A stretch of 59,597 bases of DNA from Betaproteobacteria bacterium UBA5582 (GCA_002425245.1 DILW01000195.1:1-59597); one strand, 5' to 3'. Shown: positions 17,891 to 26,108, counted from the first letter of the stretch. Notes: a model not told the origin generated them from the letters alone. Numbers and translations: made by a program.

Positions 17891-19707
17891 GTTCTTGCCG
17901 TCTGGTCGATGGCGTCCTGTTTTTTCAGGGGCAGGATAAACCAGAAGCTGCTGCCTTGCCCCGGTGTGCTGTCGACGCCAATCTCGCCGCCCATGAGCTG
18001 GACCAGGCGTTTGCAGATGACCAGGCCGAGTCCGGCGCCACCGTACCTGCGGGTGGAACTGTTGTCGCCTTGTTCGAAGGTGTTGAACAGGCGCGCCAGC
18101 GCTTCCGGTTCGATGCCGATGCCGGTATCGATGATTTCGAAGCGTACCCGCAGTGTTTCGGGGCCGTCTTCCACGGGGCGAACGCGCAGGCTGACCGTTC
18201 CCTGTTCGGTGAATTTGATGGCGTTGCCGACCAGGTTGTGCAGGATCTGATCAAGCCGCTGCGGGTCGCCTTTGAGCGGAAGCGTTGCGAGTTCTTCCGG
18301 CACCTCGCTGCCAAGTACGATGCCTTTGTCGGCGGCTGCGGGCGCGAGTTCACTCATCGTCCTGTCGATGTGCTGGCCGAGTTGCATGGGCAGGTTGTCG
18401 AGCACCAGGCGGGCTGCTTCGATCCGGGCGATGTCGAGAATGTCGTTGAGCACGTGGAGCAGGCGTTCGGCCGATAGTCTGGCCATGTCGAGCTGATTCA
18501 GGCCCCGGGTGTCCTGCATGCGTCGTCGGGCCAGATCGATCATGCCCATCACGCCGTTGAGCGGAGTATGCAGTTCGTGACTCATGTTGGCCAGGAAAGC
18601 GCTCTTGGCGCGGTTGGCGGCTTCTGCTGCGTCCCGGGCGGCGACCAGTTCGGCGGTCCGGCGTTCGACCAGTTCCTCAAGGTGGTTTCGGTAGCGTTCA
18701 AGTTCCGCTTCGACCTCTTTGTGTTCGGTGATGTCGCGGCTGATGCCGAAAATGCCGACGACCTTGCCGTGCTTGTCGAACAACGGCCACTTGTTGGTCT
18801 GCACGAAACGGCGCTGACCCGTCTCGTCGTAATAAGGGTCGATCCGGTCGAGCAGTGGGCGGCCCTCGGCGAAAACCGGGCGCTCCTCGGCTTCGTAGAT
18901 CGCCGCCGTCTCGGCCGGGAAGACTTCTCGGTCGTGCTTGCCCAGCATCTCTCGCCAGTCGTGATGTCCGGTGATCCTGGCGAGCGTCTGGCTGCAGAAA
19001 CGGAAGCGGCTGTCGGCGTCCTTGAAATAGACGAAATCGGTGGTGTGGTCGAGAAAGGCTTCGAAATCCCGACTGAATCCCTGCAGCCTGGCCTCGGCCT
19101 GGCGCCGGCTGCGGATGGCCCACCACAGGGCGAGTGCGATTGAGGTGGTGACTACCAGGCCGGCCAGCAGGATGCCGATGATGATGCGGTTGCGGGATTC
19201 GGTTTCGGCAGTGCGCAGTTCGAGCAGTTCTTCCAGTCTTTGCTGGTAATGCCAGCCGCCCTGATAGAGGTTGCGCCCCGGCGTGATGTCGTGGATGACC
19301 GAGAGCAGCACGCGGCGGCCCTTCAGCGAGAACGGCTGGGACTGCACCTCGACGGTGCGGATTTCGCCGCCGGCCAGCGCGTGGCGGAAGATGAAATAGT
19401 TGCGCCCCTCCCGTTCGGCCAGCGCGCGTTCTTCAGCCACCTGCCCGGGGCTGAGGGTATTGATCTCCTGGATGCTCATCGTCCTGAGAACGTCGCGGTC
19501 GTATCCGTAAAAGCTGGCAGCTGCAGGGTTGGCGTCGACGATTCGGCCGGATTCCGGTTCGATCAGCAGCATGACTGTACCGTGCGCTTCGAAAACTTCG
19601 CTGAACTCAAGCGCCGCCGCCGCTGCGGGTAGCAGCAGTGCTGTCAGCAGGCACAGGCAGGCCTTCAATGGCTTCAACAACATATCCCCCGATATGACTT
19701 TTTTCAT
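17887..19707 (-). CDS. membrane PAS histidine kinase
   Basis: About 606 aa from the ATG at 19707. A TTG at 19737 and an ATG at 19683 are alternatives, and none has a well-placed ribosome site. A signal-like segment (CLCLLTALLLPAAAAA) is followed by a PAS domain, a membrane helix (IIIGILLAGLVVTTSIALAL), a second PAS domain with a PAC motif (FGISRDITEHKE), a HisKA domain and an HATPase domain (NAIKFTE, DTGIGI, GGAGLGL). The H-box reads SHELHTPLNG, with His in place of the usual Arg. There is no receiver domain. It is coupled to the MscS-like gene. Confidence 0.88.
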   Translation of the reverse strand: MKKVISGDMLLKPLKACLCLLTALLLPAAAAALEFSEVFEAHGTVMLLIEPESGRIVDANPAAASFYGYDRDVLRTMSIQEINTLSPGQVAEERALAEREGRNYFIFRHALAGGEIRTVEVQSQPFSLKGRRVLLSVIHDITPGRNLYQGGWHYQQRLEELLELRTAETESRNRIIIGILLAGLVVTTSIALALWWAIRSRRQAEARLQGFSRDFEAFLDHTTDFVYFKDADSRFRFCSQTLARITGHHDWREMLGKHDREVFPAETAAIYEAEERPVFAEGRPLLDRIDPYYDETGQRRFVQTNKWPLFDKHGKVVGIFGISRDITEHKEVEAELERYRNHLEELVERRTAELVAARDAAEAANRAKSAFLANMSHELHTPLNGVMGMIDLARRRMQDTRGLNQLDMARLSAERLLHVLNDILDIARIEAARLVLDNLPMQLGQHIDRTMSELAPAAADKGIVLGSEVPEELATLPLKGDPQRLDQILHNLVGNAIKFTEQGTVSLRVRPVEDGPETLRVRFEIIDTGIGIEPEALARLFNTFEQGDNSSTRRYGGAGLGLVICKRLVQLMGGEIGVDSTPGQGSSFWFILPLKKQDAIDQTART

Positions 19708-19746
19708 AAGTATCGTGTTATCCGACAAGCTTCTCAAGCGCTGGCT

Positions 19747-20232
19747 TCAGCCACTGCCTGTCCAGATCACCAGGCAGCCGAAGCCGGCAAAGGCCAGTCC
19801 CGGTAACAGCCAGAACAGGCCGCTGTGGATGGCATTCAGTTCGATCAGGTAGTGCTGCGGTGCTTGCGGATCGTAGTAGATGTCGCGCCTCTCGCCGACG
19901 GCGTGGGCCGCCGCCAGGCGTGCGGCGTGGCCGGGGTCGTCGGCCGCTTCGCCGTGCTGCGCGAGGTAGGACTGGCCGTTGACCTGGTAGCGGTAGCTGA
20001 GCAGCGCACTGTAGCTGACGCGCTGGCTTGGTCCCTTGTCCCTGTGCGTGCGGTCGATAACGTGTTTCATCACTTCGGCCCGCTCCAGGGTGGCGGTGGT
20101 TTGCGGCCACCGGCGGCTGGCCCGGTCAACACGGAGCTTGCGGATGGCAACCGGAACGAAGATCAGGCCGATCAGGATGAAGGCCGCGCCAACCAGGATG
20201 ACCAGCGGGGAGGATGCGTTCGCGCCGTCCAT
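19747..20232 (-). CDS. DUF3592 membrane protein
   Basis: 161 aa with one hydrophobic segment at each end (about residues 8-28 and 135-157) flanking a soluble part with VSYSALLSYRYQVNGQSYLA and the YYDPQAP motif, typical of DUF3592 proteins. A GAGG ribosome site precedes the ATG. It follows a paralogous gene by 11 bp in the same direction. Function unknown. Confidence 0.75.
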   Translation of the reverse strand: MDGANASSPLVILVGAAFILIGLIFVPVAIRKLRVDRASRRWPQTTATLERAEVMKHVIDRTHRDKGPSQRVSYSALLSYRYQVNGQSYLAQHGEAADDPGHAARLAAAHAVGERRDIYYDPQAPQHYLIELNAIHSGLFWLLPGLAFAGFGCLVIWTGSG

Positions 20233-20243
20233 GGTGTGTGCCC

Positions 20244-20735
20244 TCAGTCGCTGCCGATGGCGAGGAAATCCTGCACATTGACGAGCAGGCCGAGCATTGC
20301 GCTGTTGAAGATCAGCAGTCCGAGCAGGGTGGCGATCACCGCCGCCGGACCCGGCGGCACGTCCAGGGTTTGCGCCGGGTCGGCCGGGTTGTAGTGGAAG
20401 GAGATTCTCGCCGCAGCCTTGAGTGCATCGGCTTGGTCGCGGGTGGCAACGCGCTGTACCGTCTGTTTCCGATAATCGCGGCCGGCGACCTGGTAACGGT
20501 AGTCAAACACGGCTTCATAGTAGTCCTGGCGCGAGCTTGGGCTGCCCTCGCGTTCGTGGACCACCCGCAGCAACTGCACCGTGTCCGCCTGCACGCTCAG
20601 GCGGGGCCAGCGTCCACTCTGGGTGTATTGCTGCCAGCGGGCAGACAGCCGACGCAACAGACTGACGTCCACCGCGATCAGGATTGCGGCAATCAGCCAG
20701 AACAGCGGGTGCACCTCGCCGAAAACTGCATTCAT
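20244..20735 (-). CDS. DUF3592 membrane protein, paralogue of the next gene
   Basis: 163 aa with the same plan as the adjacent gene: terminal membrane segments around a soluble domain with YEAVFDYRYQVAGRDYRKQT and FHYNPADP. GGAGG lies 7 bp before the ATG. The two are a tandem duplication, now strongly diverged. It is the last chromosomal gene before the tRNA-Asn that carries the island. Confidence 0.75.
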   Translation of the reverse strand: MNAVFGEVHPLFWLIAAILIAVDVSLLRRLSARWQQYTQSGRWPRLSVQADTVQLLRVVHEREGSPSSRQDYYEAVFDYRYQVAGRDYRKQTVQRVATRDQADALKAAARISFHYNPADPAQTLDVPPGPAAVIATLLGLLIFNSAMLGLLVNVQDFLAIGSD

Positions 20736-20872
20736 CGTCTGGCCTCCCCCAGATATTTCTCACGCAGGCAAACAGCTCAGCTTTGTCGTGCAGCAATTCG
20801 ACCTCGGGCGTGGCCAATGGTTCTCGGGCATCGCCTGGGCGCCGAAAGCGTGCGCCCTTCCGGTTTTGTGTC

Positions 20873-20902
20873 TATAATTCGCGCCTCCCGCCGTCTGGCG
20901 GG
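20873..20902 (+). promoter_or_regulatory. tRNA-Asn copy 2 promoter (-10) and leader hairpin
   Basis: TATAAT at 20873-20878 and the hairpin CCCGCC-GTCT-GGCGGG (20887-20902) precede the tRNA, matching the leader of copy 1 apart from a small difference between the -10 and the hairpin. Confidence 0.6.
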
Positions 20903-20907
20903 ATTGT

Positions 20908-20983
20908 TCCTCGATAGCTCAGTCGGTAGAGCGCCGGACTGTTAATCCGTAGGTCCCTGGTTCGAGCCCAGGTCGAGGAGCCA
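20908..20983 (+). tRNA. tRNA-Asn (GTT), copy 2; island insertion site
   Basis: 76-nt cloverleaf identical to copy 1, CCA encoded, anticodon GTT. Its last 49 nt are duplicated at 48039-48087, so the 3' part present here was probably supplied by the incoming element and keeps the tRNA functional. Confidence 0.97.
20935..20983 (+). repeat. attL core (49-bp direct repeat)
   Basis: The 3' 49 nt of tRNA-Asn copy 2, from the anticodon stem through CCA, identical to 48039-48087. The base before the repeat differs between the two copies. Confidence 0.9.
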
Positions 20984-20999
20984 GAAGATTCAATCACTT

Positions 21000-21024
21000 A
21001 GCCCGCTGCCAAGCGGGCTTTTTG
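21000..21024 (+). terminator. terminator following tRNA-Asn copy 2, probably element-borne
   Basis: AGCCCGC and GCGGGCT form a stem with a 6-nt loop followed by five T residues. A close counterpart follows attR at 48104-48128. Confidence 0.8.
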
Positions 21025-21037
21025 CTATCTGAAGGCT

Positions 21038-21061
21038 GTTTTTGCTGCATTTTTGCTGCAA
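21038..21061 (+). repeat. tandem TTTTTGCTGCA repeats, candidate integrase arm sites
   Basis: Two adjacent copies of TTTTTGCTGCA at about 21039-21060. The same TTTTGCTGCAA occurs at 47924-47934 just inside the right end, with further CTGCA copies nearby. Position and recurrence fit arm-type sites of a tyrosine integrase. Confidence 0.5.
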
Positions 21062-21115
21062 CCTCCTGCGCACGTTCTGCTGCGGCATCGCTATACTCAT
21101 TTTTAGGAGTCAGCG

Positions 21116-22129
21116 ATGGCAACGATCACCAAACGGGGTGACTACCAGTTTCAAGCAATCATTCGCCGCAAAGGCTATCCATCTCAAACCAAAACTTTCG
21201 AGTCCCGGGCCGACGCCGAGCGCTGGGCAAGGGAAGTGGAAGCCAACATCGATACCGGCTATTTCCGGGACCGGCGTGAAGTAGAACGCACTAGCCTCGG
21301 TGAGGCCTTGCAGAAATACCTTGAGCAGGTCACCCCGAAGAAAAGGGGGTTGGTCGCCGAGCGCAATCGAATCCTGCAACTTCAGGCTCATCCAATATCG
21401 TTACGCCCTCTCGCCAGCCTGCGCGCCAAGGATTTCGTAGAGTATAGAGACGAGCGACTGAAACTGGTCAGCGCCAACACGGTCCGGCTCGAGTTGGCGT
21501 TGCTCTCTCATATGTATACCATTGCCATTAAAGAATGGTCAATGCCGCTGATGCACGAACTGCGTAATGTCCGCAAGCCTCAGGCGGGACCTGGGCGGGA
21601 GCGGCGCTTATCCGCTGAGGAAGAAAAGCGTCTGCGCAAAGCCATCTATCGTCCTCAGGCTCGTGGCGCCGAGGTTTGGCTTGAAGCATGCATCGATATC
21701 GCCCTGGAAACAGGAATGCGCGCCGGGGAAATCCTTTCGCTCGAATGGCGCCAGGTCAAACTTGATGCCGGCACCATCCGTCTGGATATGACGAAAAATG
21801 GTAGCGCTCGTACCGTGCCACTCACCCTGAAGGCCGCCGAGACTCTGCGGCGCTTGCCCCGGGACATAAGCGGGAAGGTCATCCCCAACTTCCACGACAC
21901 CTCCGGACTTGACCGAGCCTTCAAGCGCGTTTGCAAGGCTGCCAAAGTCAGCGACCTGCGCTTTCACGACCTCAGGCATGAAGCCGCCTCCCGTTTCGCG
22001 CCGCTGATGACGGCACAAACGCTGGCGAAAATAATGGGCTGGAAGGCGATTCAGATGAGCATGCGCTACTACAACCCCACCGATAGCGAATTGGTCGACG
22101 TGGTCCGCCGGGCGCAACTGGCGGCGTAG
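21116..22129 (+). CDS. tyrosine-type site-specific integrase
   Basis: Catalyses integration and excision of the island at tRNA-Asn, 337 aa. An N-terminal arm-binding region is followed by a core-binding domain (about 55-150) and a catalytic domain with Arg202 (TGMRAGE), Lys227, His284 and Arg287 (HDLRH), Trp309 in place of the second His, and the nucleophile Tyr318 or Tyr319 (MRYYNP). GGAG lies just upstream of the ATG. All catalytic residues are present, so it looks active. Confidence 0.95.
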   Translation: MATITKRGDYQFQAIIRRKGYPSQTKTFESRADAERWAREVEANIDTGYFRDRREVERTSLGEALQKYLEQVTPKKRGLVAERNRILQLQAHPISLRPLASLRAKDFVEYRDERLKLVSANTVRLELALLSHMYTIAIKEWSMPLMHELRNVRKPQAGPGRERRLSAEEEKRLRKAIYRPQARGAEVWLEACIDIALETGMRAGEILSLEWRQVKLDAGTIRLDMTKNGSARTVPLTLKAAETLRRLPRDISGKVIPNFHDTSGLDRAFKRVCKAAKVSDLRFHDLRHEAASRFAPLMTAQTLAKIMGWKAIQMSMRYYNPTDSELVDVVRRAQLAA

Positions 22130-22154
22130 CTTTTAACACTAAGTAGCAGGGATA

Positions 22155-22193
22155 GCGTCAAGGATCGAAGGCCCAAGCCTTCGTCCTTGACGC
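22155..22193. terminator. long hairpin after the integrase gene
   Basis: GCGTCAAGGATCGAAGGC pairs with GCCTTCGTCCTTGACGC (one bulged T, 4-nt loop CCAA) about 25 bp after the integrase stop. There is no T-tract, so it is either a weak or bidirectional terminator or part of a structured RNA. Confidence 0.5.
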
Positions 22194-22199
22194 CGCTCA

Positions 22200-22448
22200 G
22201 CACAAGCAACTACATTGCAACTGCTGCCGCAAACAACGGTAGCCAGGATTGGCGTCCTGACTGGAGCACAACGATATGGCATGGCCTCAACCATGCCATT
22301 TGTCGTTGCGGCGGTTCGTCCCTCTATGGGCGGCCGTACGGGGGGAACCGCAAGGTTCGCCGGTGCTCCATCGGTACGCCAACTCCTGTATTGGCCGCCC
22401 ACCCGATTGGCGTCGCGTGGGCAAGCAATCCACCAATGGAGCACCCAC
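22200..22448 (+). promoter_or_regulatory. highly structured leader upstream of the YkgJ-type gene
   Basis: Roughly 250 nt dense in inverted repeats. TATGGCATGG pairs with CCATGCCA (about 22275-22305). GGTGCTCCAT (22362-22371) pairs with ATGGAGCACC (22436-22445), and inside it GCCCAC pairs with GTGGGC. The right arm contains the GGAG that serves as ribosome site for the ATG at 22449, so folding could hide the start. No known riboswitch family was recognised. Confidence 0.5.
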
Positions 22449-23081
22449 ATGAACGATTCGCAGACACCCATACCGGATAACCCGGACAGCTTTACTGCCG
22501 CCGTCAAAGCCGCCTATCCAAGGATGGCAGCTTTGCTCGAAGCCCACCCGGAAATCAACAACGGGCATTTCCAGTCTCAGGCTGCGGCCATTACGATGGA
22601 AAATGGCAGCCTGAAATCCAAGCGCAAGAAGTTCTTCGAACTGGCCGACGTCTTCAACAAGGCAACGGGCAAATATGCCGTCTGTCAAAAAGGCTGCGCC
22701 CACTGCTGCTACATGCCCACGATGATTTATGCCCATGAAGCCGAAATCCTCGGGCAGGCGACGGGCATCAAGCCAGCGCCTGTGCCTTATCGCGACCGCT
22801 CAGTCGTGCTCGCGGATGCGGTCAGGCAGTTCGGACCGCCATGCCCCTTCCTCGGCAAAGACAACGGCTGCACCGTGTACGATCATCGTCCGCTCATCTG
22901 CCGGCTACACCACTCGTTGAATAACAACCCTAACGACTGTGTCGTCTCCGAAAGTGGAACCAAGGCGCCGATAGCCAAAATCGATGCCGACGTGATTGAA
23001 GCGCCCTACCACGCACTGGTCTTGCGCCAAGCGTCGAGGGAGCCCTGGGGTACCATCCAGATGTTCTTCCCCAATCGGTGA
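22449..23081 (+). CDS. YkgJ-family cysteine-cluster protein
   Basis: 210 aa, from the ATG at 22449 with GGAG 7 bp upstream. The YkgJ (CxxCxxCC-type) pattern is seen as VCQKGCAHCCYMPTMI, then CPFLGKDNGCTVYDHRPLIC and a C-terminal Cys in NDCVVS. These proteins are thought to bind zinc or an iron-sulfur cluster; the role is unknown. It sits directly after the integrase with a long structured leader. It could be an accessory of the element rather than cargo. Confidence 0.8.
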   Translation: MNDSQTPIPDNPDSFTAAVKAAYPRMAALLEAHPEINNGHFQSQAAAITMENGSLKSKRKKFFELADVFNKATGKYAVCQKGCAHCCYMPTMIYAHEAEILGQATGIKPAPVPYRDRSVVLADAVRQFGPPCPFLGKDNGCTVYDHRPLICRLHHSLNNNPNDCVVSESGTKAPIAKIDADVIEAPYHALVLRQASREPWGTIQMFFPNR

Positions 23082-23127
23082 TGAGCAGTGCTGCCTACGC
23101 GCTTTAATCGCGTGTAGGCGGTTTCCT

Positions 23128-23826
23128 TCACGGCCAAAGGGGCAACATTGTCATCACCGGCAGGTTGAGCGGCGGTAACACCGATCCGCCCATTTTCTTA
23201 AGCATCCTGTTTGTCTCTGCGTGAAGTCGTTTTACCTGTTGGCGGATACCGGCAAACATGGGCAAAGCGCGCAAGACAGCAAAAGCCTGATTTATGGATG
23301 GGTAGTCACGCTGTTTCGCCGCCGCAACCAGCAGCGCTTCCCACTCCGCGTAGCGGCGCCCCGGCAGACGCCAGGTCCAAGTCACTTCGTTGCGCAATTG
23401 CCCATCAGCGGTTTTGTAGTGCTTAGGCTGGCGGGTGAGTTGGTAGCCCATCCATTCGATGCGCTGCTCCTTGTTACTGGCATCAAGAGCAGGGCCAGGG
23501 TGGGCAGCATCATCACCTAAGCCATCGCGCCCCGGGGTGCTGAGCATCAGCCAAGCAATAGGCGTCTGTGGCCCCGCATCGGCATCCAGTTCGTTGTATC
23601 GATGTTCGAGTACGAGATGCGTATTGGCTCGCCCGCTCTGCTTGCGATAGGCGCGGGCTGCTGGGTCAGCAAGGAGCCGATAGTGTTCCCACTTGTTGAG
23701 GAAGCCTGGCAGCTTGCCGATGGGAATCTGGTCAGCCGTCCAGAGCGAGTAGCCCTGGCTGACCAGGCGGAGTATCAGTTGTAATTCGGCAGTGCGGTTT
23801 CGGGGGGCTTGTAGCGGCTGATCCAT
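23128..23826 (-). CDS. unrecognised island protein, 232 aa
   Basis: Not recognised. The ATG at 23826 has AAGGAA 5 bp upstream. Charged and globular, with no signal peptide or membrane segment. Notable stretches are LWTADQIPIGKLPGF, TPIAWLMLSTPGRDG and TWTWRLPGRRYAEWEALLVA, and the C-terminal third is helical and basic. It is convergent with the YkgJ gene and divergent from the NERD gene. Codon use is coherent over the full length, supporting a real gene. Confidence 0.65.
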   Translation of the reverse strand: MDQPLQAPRNRTAELQLILRLVSQGYSLWTADQIPIGKLPGFLNKWEHYRLLADPAARAYRKQSGRANTHLVLEHRYNELDADAGPQTPIAWLMLSTPGRDGLGDDAAHPGPALDASNKEQRIEWMGYQLTRQPKHYKTADGQLRNEVTWTWRLPGRRYAEWEALLVAAAKQRDYPSINQAFAVLRALPMFAGIRQQVKRLHAETNRMLKKMGGSVLPPLNLPVMTMLPLWP

Positions 23827-23929
23827 CACGGTTCCTTCTCAAAATTTAGTATAGGAAGGTGCGACGTAAAACCGCCAAGAGGCTTCTCTCGGCTTTGGCT
23901 ACGGCATAATGAGGCGCGGGAGGAATGCA

Positions 23930-24859
23930 ATGCTGATTAAAGCACCAGATGACAAATCAAAGCGCCTGAAATTGCTTCGGGAGCTACAGCGATCGGACAG
24001 GCTTGAAACGCATCAGAAGGAATGGCTTCGCAAGGAATTGCGGAAGCTTGAGCCAGGTGTTGCTGGTGAGCGAGATGCGGCGCACTACCTTGACTTGTCT
24101 TTTTCGGAGAGCAAAAACCACGCTGTTCTTCACGATTTGCGACTGGAGGTAGATGACCAAAGTGCGCAGATTGACCATTTGGTCGTCGATAGAACGCTAA
24201 CGTTCTTTCTCCTCGAAACTAAAACCTACAACGGTAGCCTGCACATCAATGACCGTGGTGAGTTCATGGTCGAGTACGCGGACGAGAAAAAATTCGGTAT
24301 TGAATCCCCTATCGAGCAAAGCAGACGTCACGAGACAGTGCTAAAAAAGGTACTTGAACGTGTAGGTATTACCGGTCGGATGGGAACGAAACCGACGTTC
24401 CATCACATAGTCATGGTTCATCCTAAGGCAATCATTCACCGGCCAGACAGCAAGGTGTTCGATACCTCATCCGTGATCAAGGCCGACCAATTTGCAAGTT
24501 GGCATAAAAAATTCGTGGATAAACTGTCCGGGTTTTCTGTGGTGTCTGGCATGCTCAATACTCGTAGTCGGAACACAGTGCTCGAATGGGGAGAACTGCT
24601 CAAGGCGGAGCACAGTCCTCGCAACCCTCTCGAATTGCCAGACTTCATGAAGCCTAAGCAATTACCGGCAGAACAGCAGCAGGTATTAGCTGCGGCACCA
24701 GCAGCGACTGGAACATCACCTCCTCAATTGGACGCCGTATGTTTTGCATGCGGAAAGCCACTAACGGAAAAGGTGGTCAAGTTCTGCAAAGACCAATCCG
24801 CTCGCTTTGGCGGAAAGCTTTACTGTTACAACCACCAATCATCAAACAGAGCGAAGTAA
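23930..24859 (+). CDS. NERD-domain protein with C-terminal cysteine ribbon
   Basis: 309 aa; the ATG at 23930 is chosen because GGGAGGAA lies 6-7 bp upstream, while the ATG at 23909 lacks a site. A nuclease-related domain spans about residues 40-170, with GVAGERDAAHYL, AQIDHLVVD and FLLETKTYNG giving the acidic and Gln/Lys-type residues of the restriction-endonuclease-like fold. A linker rich in Ala/Gln leads to a C-terminal CFACGKPL...FCKDQ...YCYNHQ, a probable zinc ribbon. NERD proteins occur in mobile and defence loci; the target is unknown. Confidence 0.85.
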   Translation: MLIKAPDDKSKRLKLLRELQRSDRLETHQKEWLRKELRKLEPGVAGERDAAHYLDLSFSESKNHAVLHDLRLEVDDQSAQIDHLVVDRTLTFFLLETKTYNGSLHINDRGEFMVEYADEKKFGIESPIEQSRRHETVLKKVLERVGITGRMGTKPTFHHIVMVHPKAIIHRPDSKVFDTSSVIKADQFASWHKKFVDKLSGFSVVSGMLNTRSRNTVLEWGELLKAEHSPRNPLELPDFMKPKQLPAEQQQVLAAAPAATGTSPPQLDAVCFACGKPLTEKVVKFCKDQSARFGGKLYCYNHQSSNRAK

Positions 24860-24863
24860 AAAT

Positions 24864-24884
24864 CGCTCGGGCTCATCCCGAGCG
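24864..24884 (+). terminator. hairpin after the NERD gene
   Basis: CGCTCGGG-CTCAT-CCCGAGCG, an 8-bp perfect stem 5 bp after the stop codon, with no following T-run. Confidence 0.5.
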
Positions 24885-25175
24885 ACCCGCGCGCAGGCGC
24901 AGCCGGAGCGTTCAATGAGACGATTGAGCGAAGCGAACAAATGGACTGGGATGGGTGTAGCCAGCGAGCGCGGTAGAGAAGCGCGAAAGCCGACTATACT
25001 GAGCAAGGCCAAATCGCAGCAGTCAGCGATACGGTAACGGTGCGCCAACACCTCGACCTGCGGGTCAGTGGGGCGCGCCAACGCCCCCTGACATGTTTTG
25101 ACGCTGGCAGTGCCAGCACCCGGGCGCCACCCGGGAAGTTGCGTAGCGCGTAGTGCTCTTAATCGAGCTTGCTAT
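24885..25175. other. coding-free, hairpin-rich stretch
   Basis: No credible gene. Strong hairpins: GTCAG/GGGGCG pairing with CGCCCC/CTGAC at about 25064-25092, GCTGGCA-g-TGCCAGC, and CCCGGG-cgcca-CCCGGG just before the intron-like element. Stems of this kind are typical landing sites of some bacterial group II introns, but that is only suggestive. Confidence 0.35.
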
Positions 25176-25628
25176 GTGCGGGAGGGAGGACCAGGACTAA
25201 TCCGTGCCCAGCACGAGTAACCCCTGGTCTTTATCTCATGCAAAAAATCGGAGGCGAACAGCCTCGGACGGGTGCGAACGTGCAAAGGCGCCGGGTGGAA
25301 ATACCCGGTAGCCGAGATTAAAAGGAAAGCGGGTGTAAATCCCGTCGACGGAGCCGCATGAAAGTGCGGAACGTCGCCAACACGGCGAACCTCTACAAAG
25401 TACATCGGAAGGTGTGCATCGGACAGATGGGGCAAGTGCCCCAGGCTGCTCGGGCCAGCGGTTCTGTGACACCGGTAGCACGGTGAGGCAGACAGCGGCG
25501 GGTGATAGCTTAAGTCGAAAGCCCCCCCATCCCTGCGGGGACGGCGGCGAGTTGGTAAGCGTGGCAGCGACATAGGGCCTTCAGTGCCTGGTCATAGTGG
25601 AAGCTCTATGGAAGAACAATCAATTTAG
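25176..25628 (+). ncRNA. large structured RNA, probably group II intron 5' part lacking its reverse transcriptase
   Basis: The segment begins GTGCG, the usual group II intron 5' end. It contains a dense series of stems: GACCAGG with CCTGGTC (25189-25229), GAGGC-gaaca-GCCTC, CCGGGT-ggaaat-ACCCGG, CGGG-tgtaaat-CCCG, CCGCA-tgaaag-TGCGG enclosed by GACG/CGTC, and TGGGGC-aagt-GCCCCA (25428-25443). It ends in a ribosome-site-like GGAAG and ATG at 25608, where a maturase would start, but that frame stops after six codons (MEEQSI). No domain V and no reverse-transcriptase motifs follow. An alternative is another ornate large RNA class. Covariance-model searches would decide. Confidence 0.45.
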
Positions 25629-26108
25629 AAGTAAGCGAACCGTTTCTCCCGGTCCGGGTCGCCCAAACACGGGGATGCTCCGTTTTGATTGCTATTGAGT
25701 GAGCTAGTCGCAAAGTACGCAAAAAACCTTTTATGAACGCGGTGCAAAATGCTCCTTGGAGCGCGCTCGGTGGCACGGGCGCGACGGCTGTAACGAAGCC
25801 GAAAAATCTCTCGGGTGTATAAGCGAGTGACCTCAGGAAAGCCGTTTCTCCGTGACATGGAGGGCGAGCGGTAGCCAGTAGTTTTGGCTTGCTTGTGGGA
25901 ACGACGTGACGAAAAGCAAGACAAGCACCTTGGCGGGTGCAGCAGGTGGAATGGGTCTGCTGGGGTTGGCGCCCCTCAGACTTCCGATTCAACGCTCCGT
26001 TTGGCGACGGTGGCGCGGTCGCTCAGGTTTGTGCTGTGCATGATCCTGAGCGGAATGTATCAAGACTTTGAGGACAACGGCGACAGCCGAGCGGGTGCTG
26101 ACCCCGTT
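25629..26108. other. coding-free region of unknown nature
   Basis: About 480 bp between the intron-like RNA and the terminator of the AlpA gene. Short frames exist on both strands, but none shows protein-family signatures or a ribosome site. Paired segments are visible (for example GACGGC...GCCG around 25781-25803). It may be the 3' part of the same RNA element or another degenerate insertion. Confidence 0.35.

Noticed and set aside
25172..25573. 133-codon minus-strand frame within the structured RNA
   Set aside because: The frame results from the RNA's base composition. It is rich in His/Pro/Arg with no domain, and the plus-strand stems explain the conservation better.
25176..25628. IscB-associated omega RNA (HEARO) as the primary call
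   Set aside because: No IscB-like gene lies downstream, and the segment does not resemble the omega RNA sequence I can recall. Kept only as an alternative.
25606..25992. 128-codon minus-strand frame downstream of the structured RNA
   Set aside because: No ribosome site, no domain, and a competing frame of similar length exists on the same strand.
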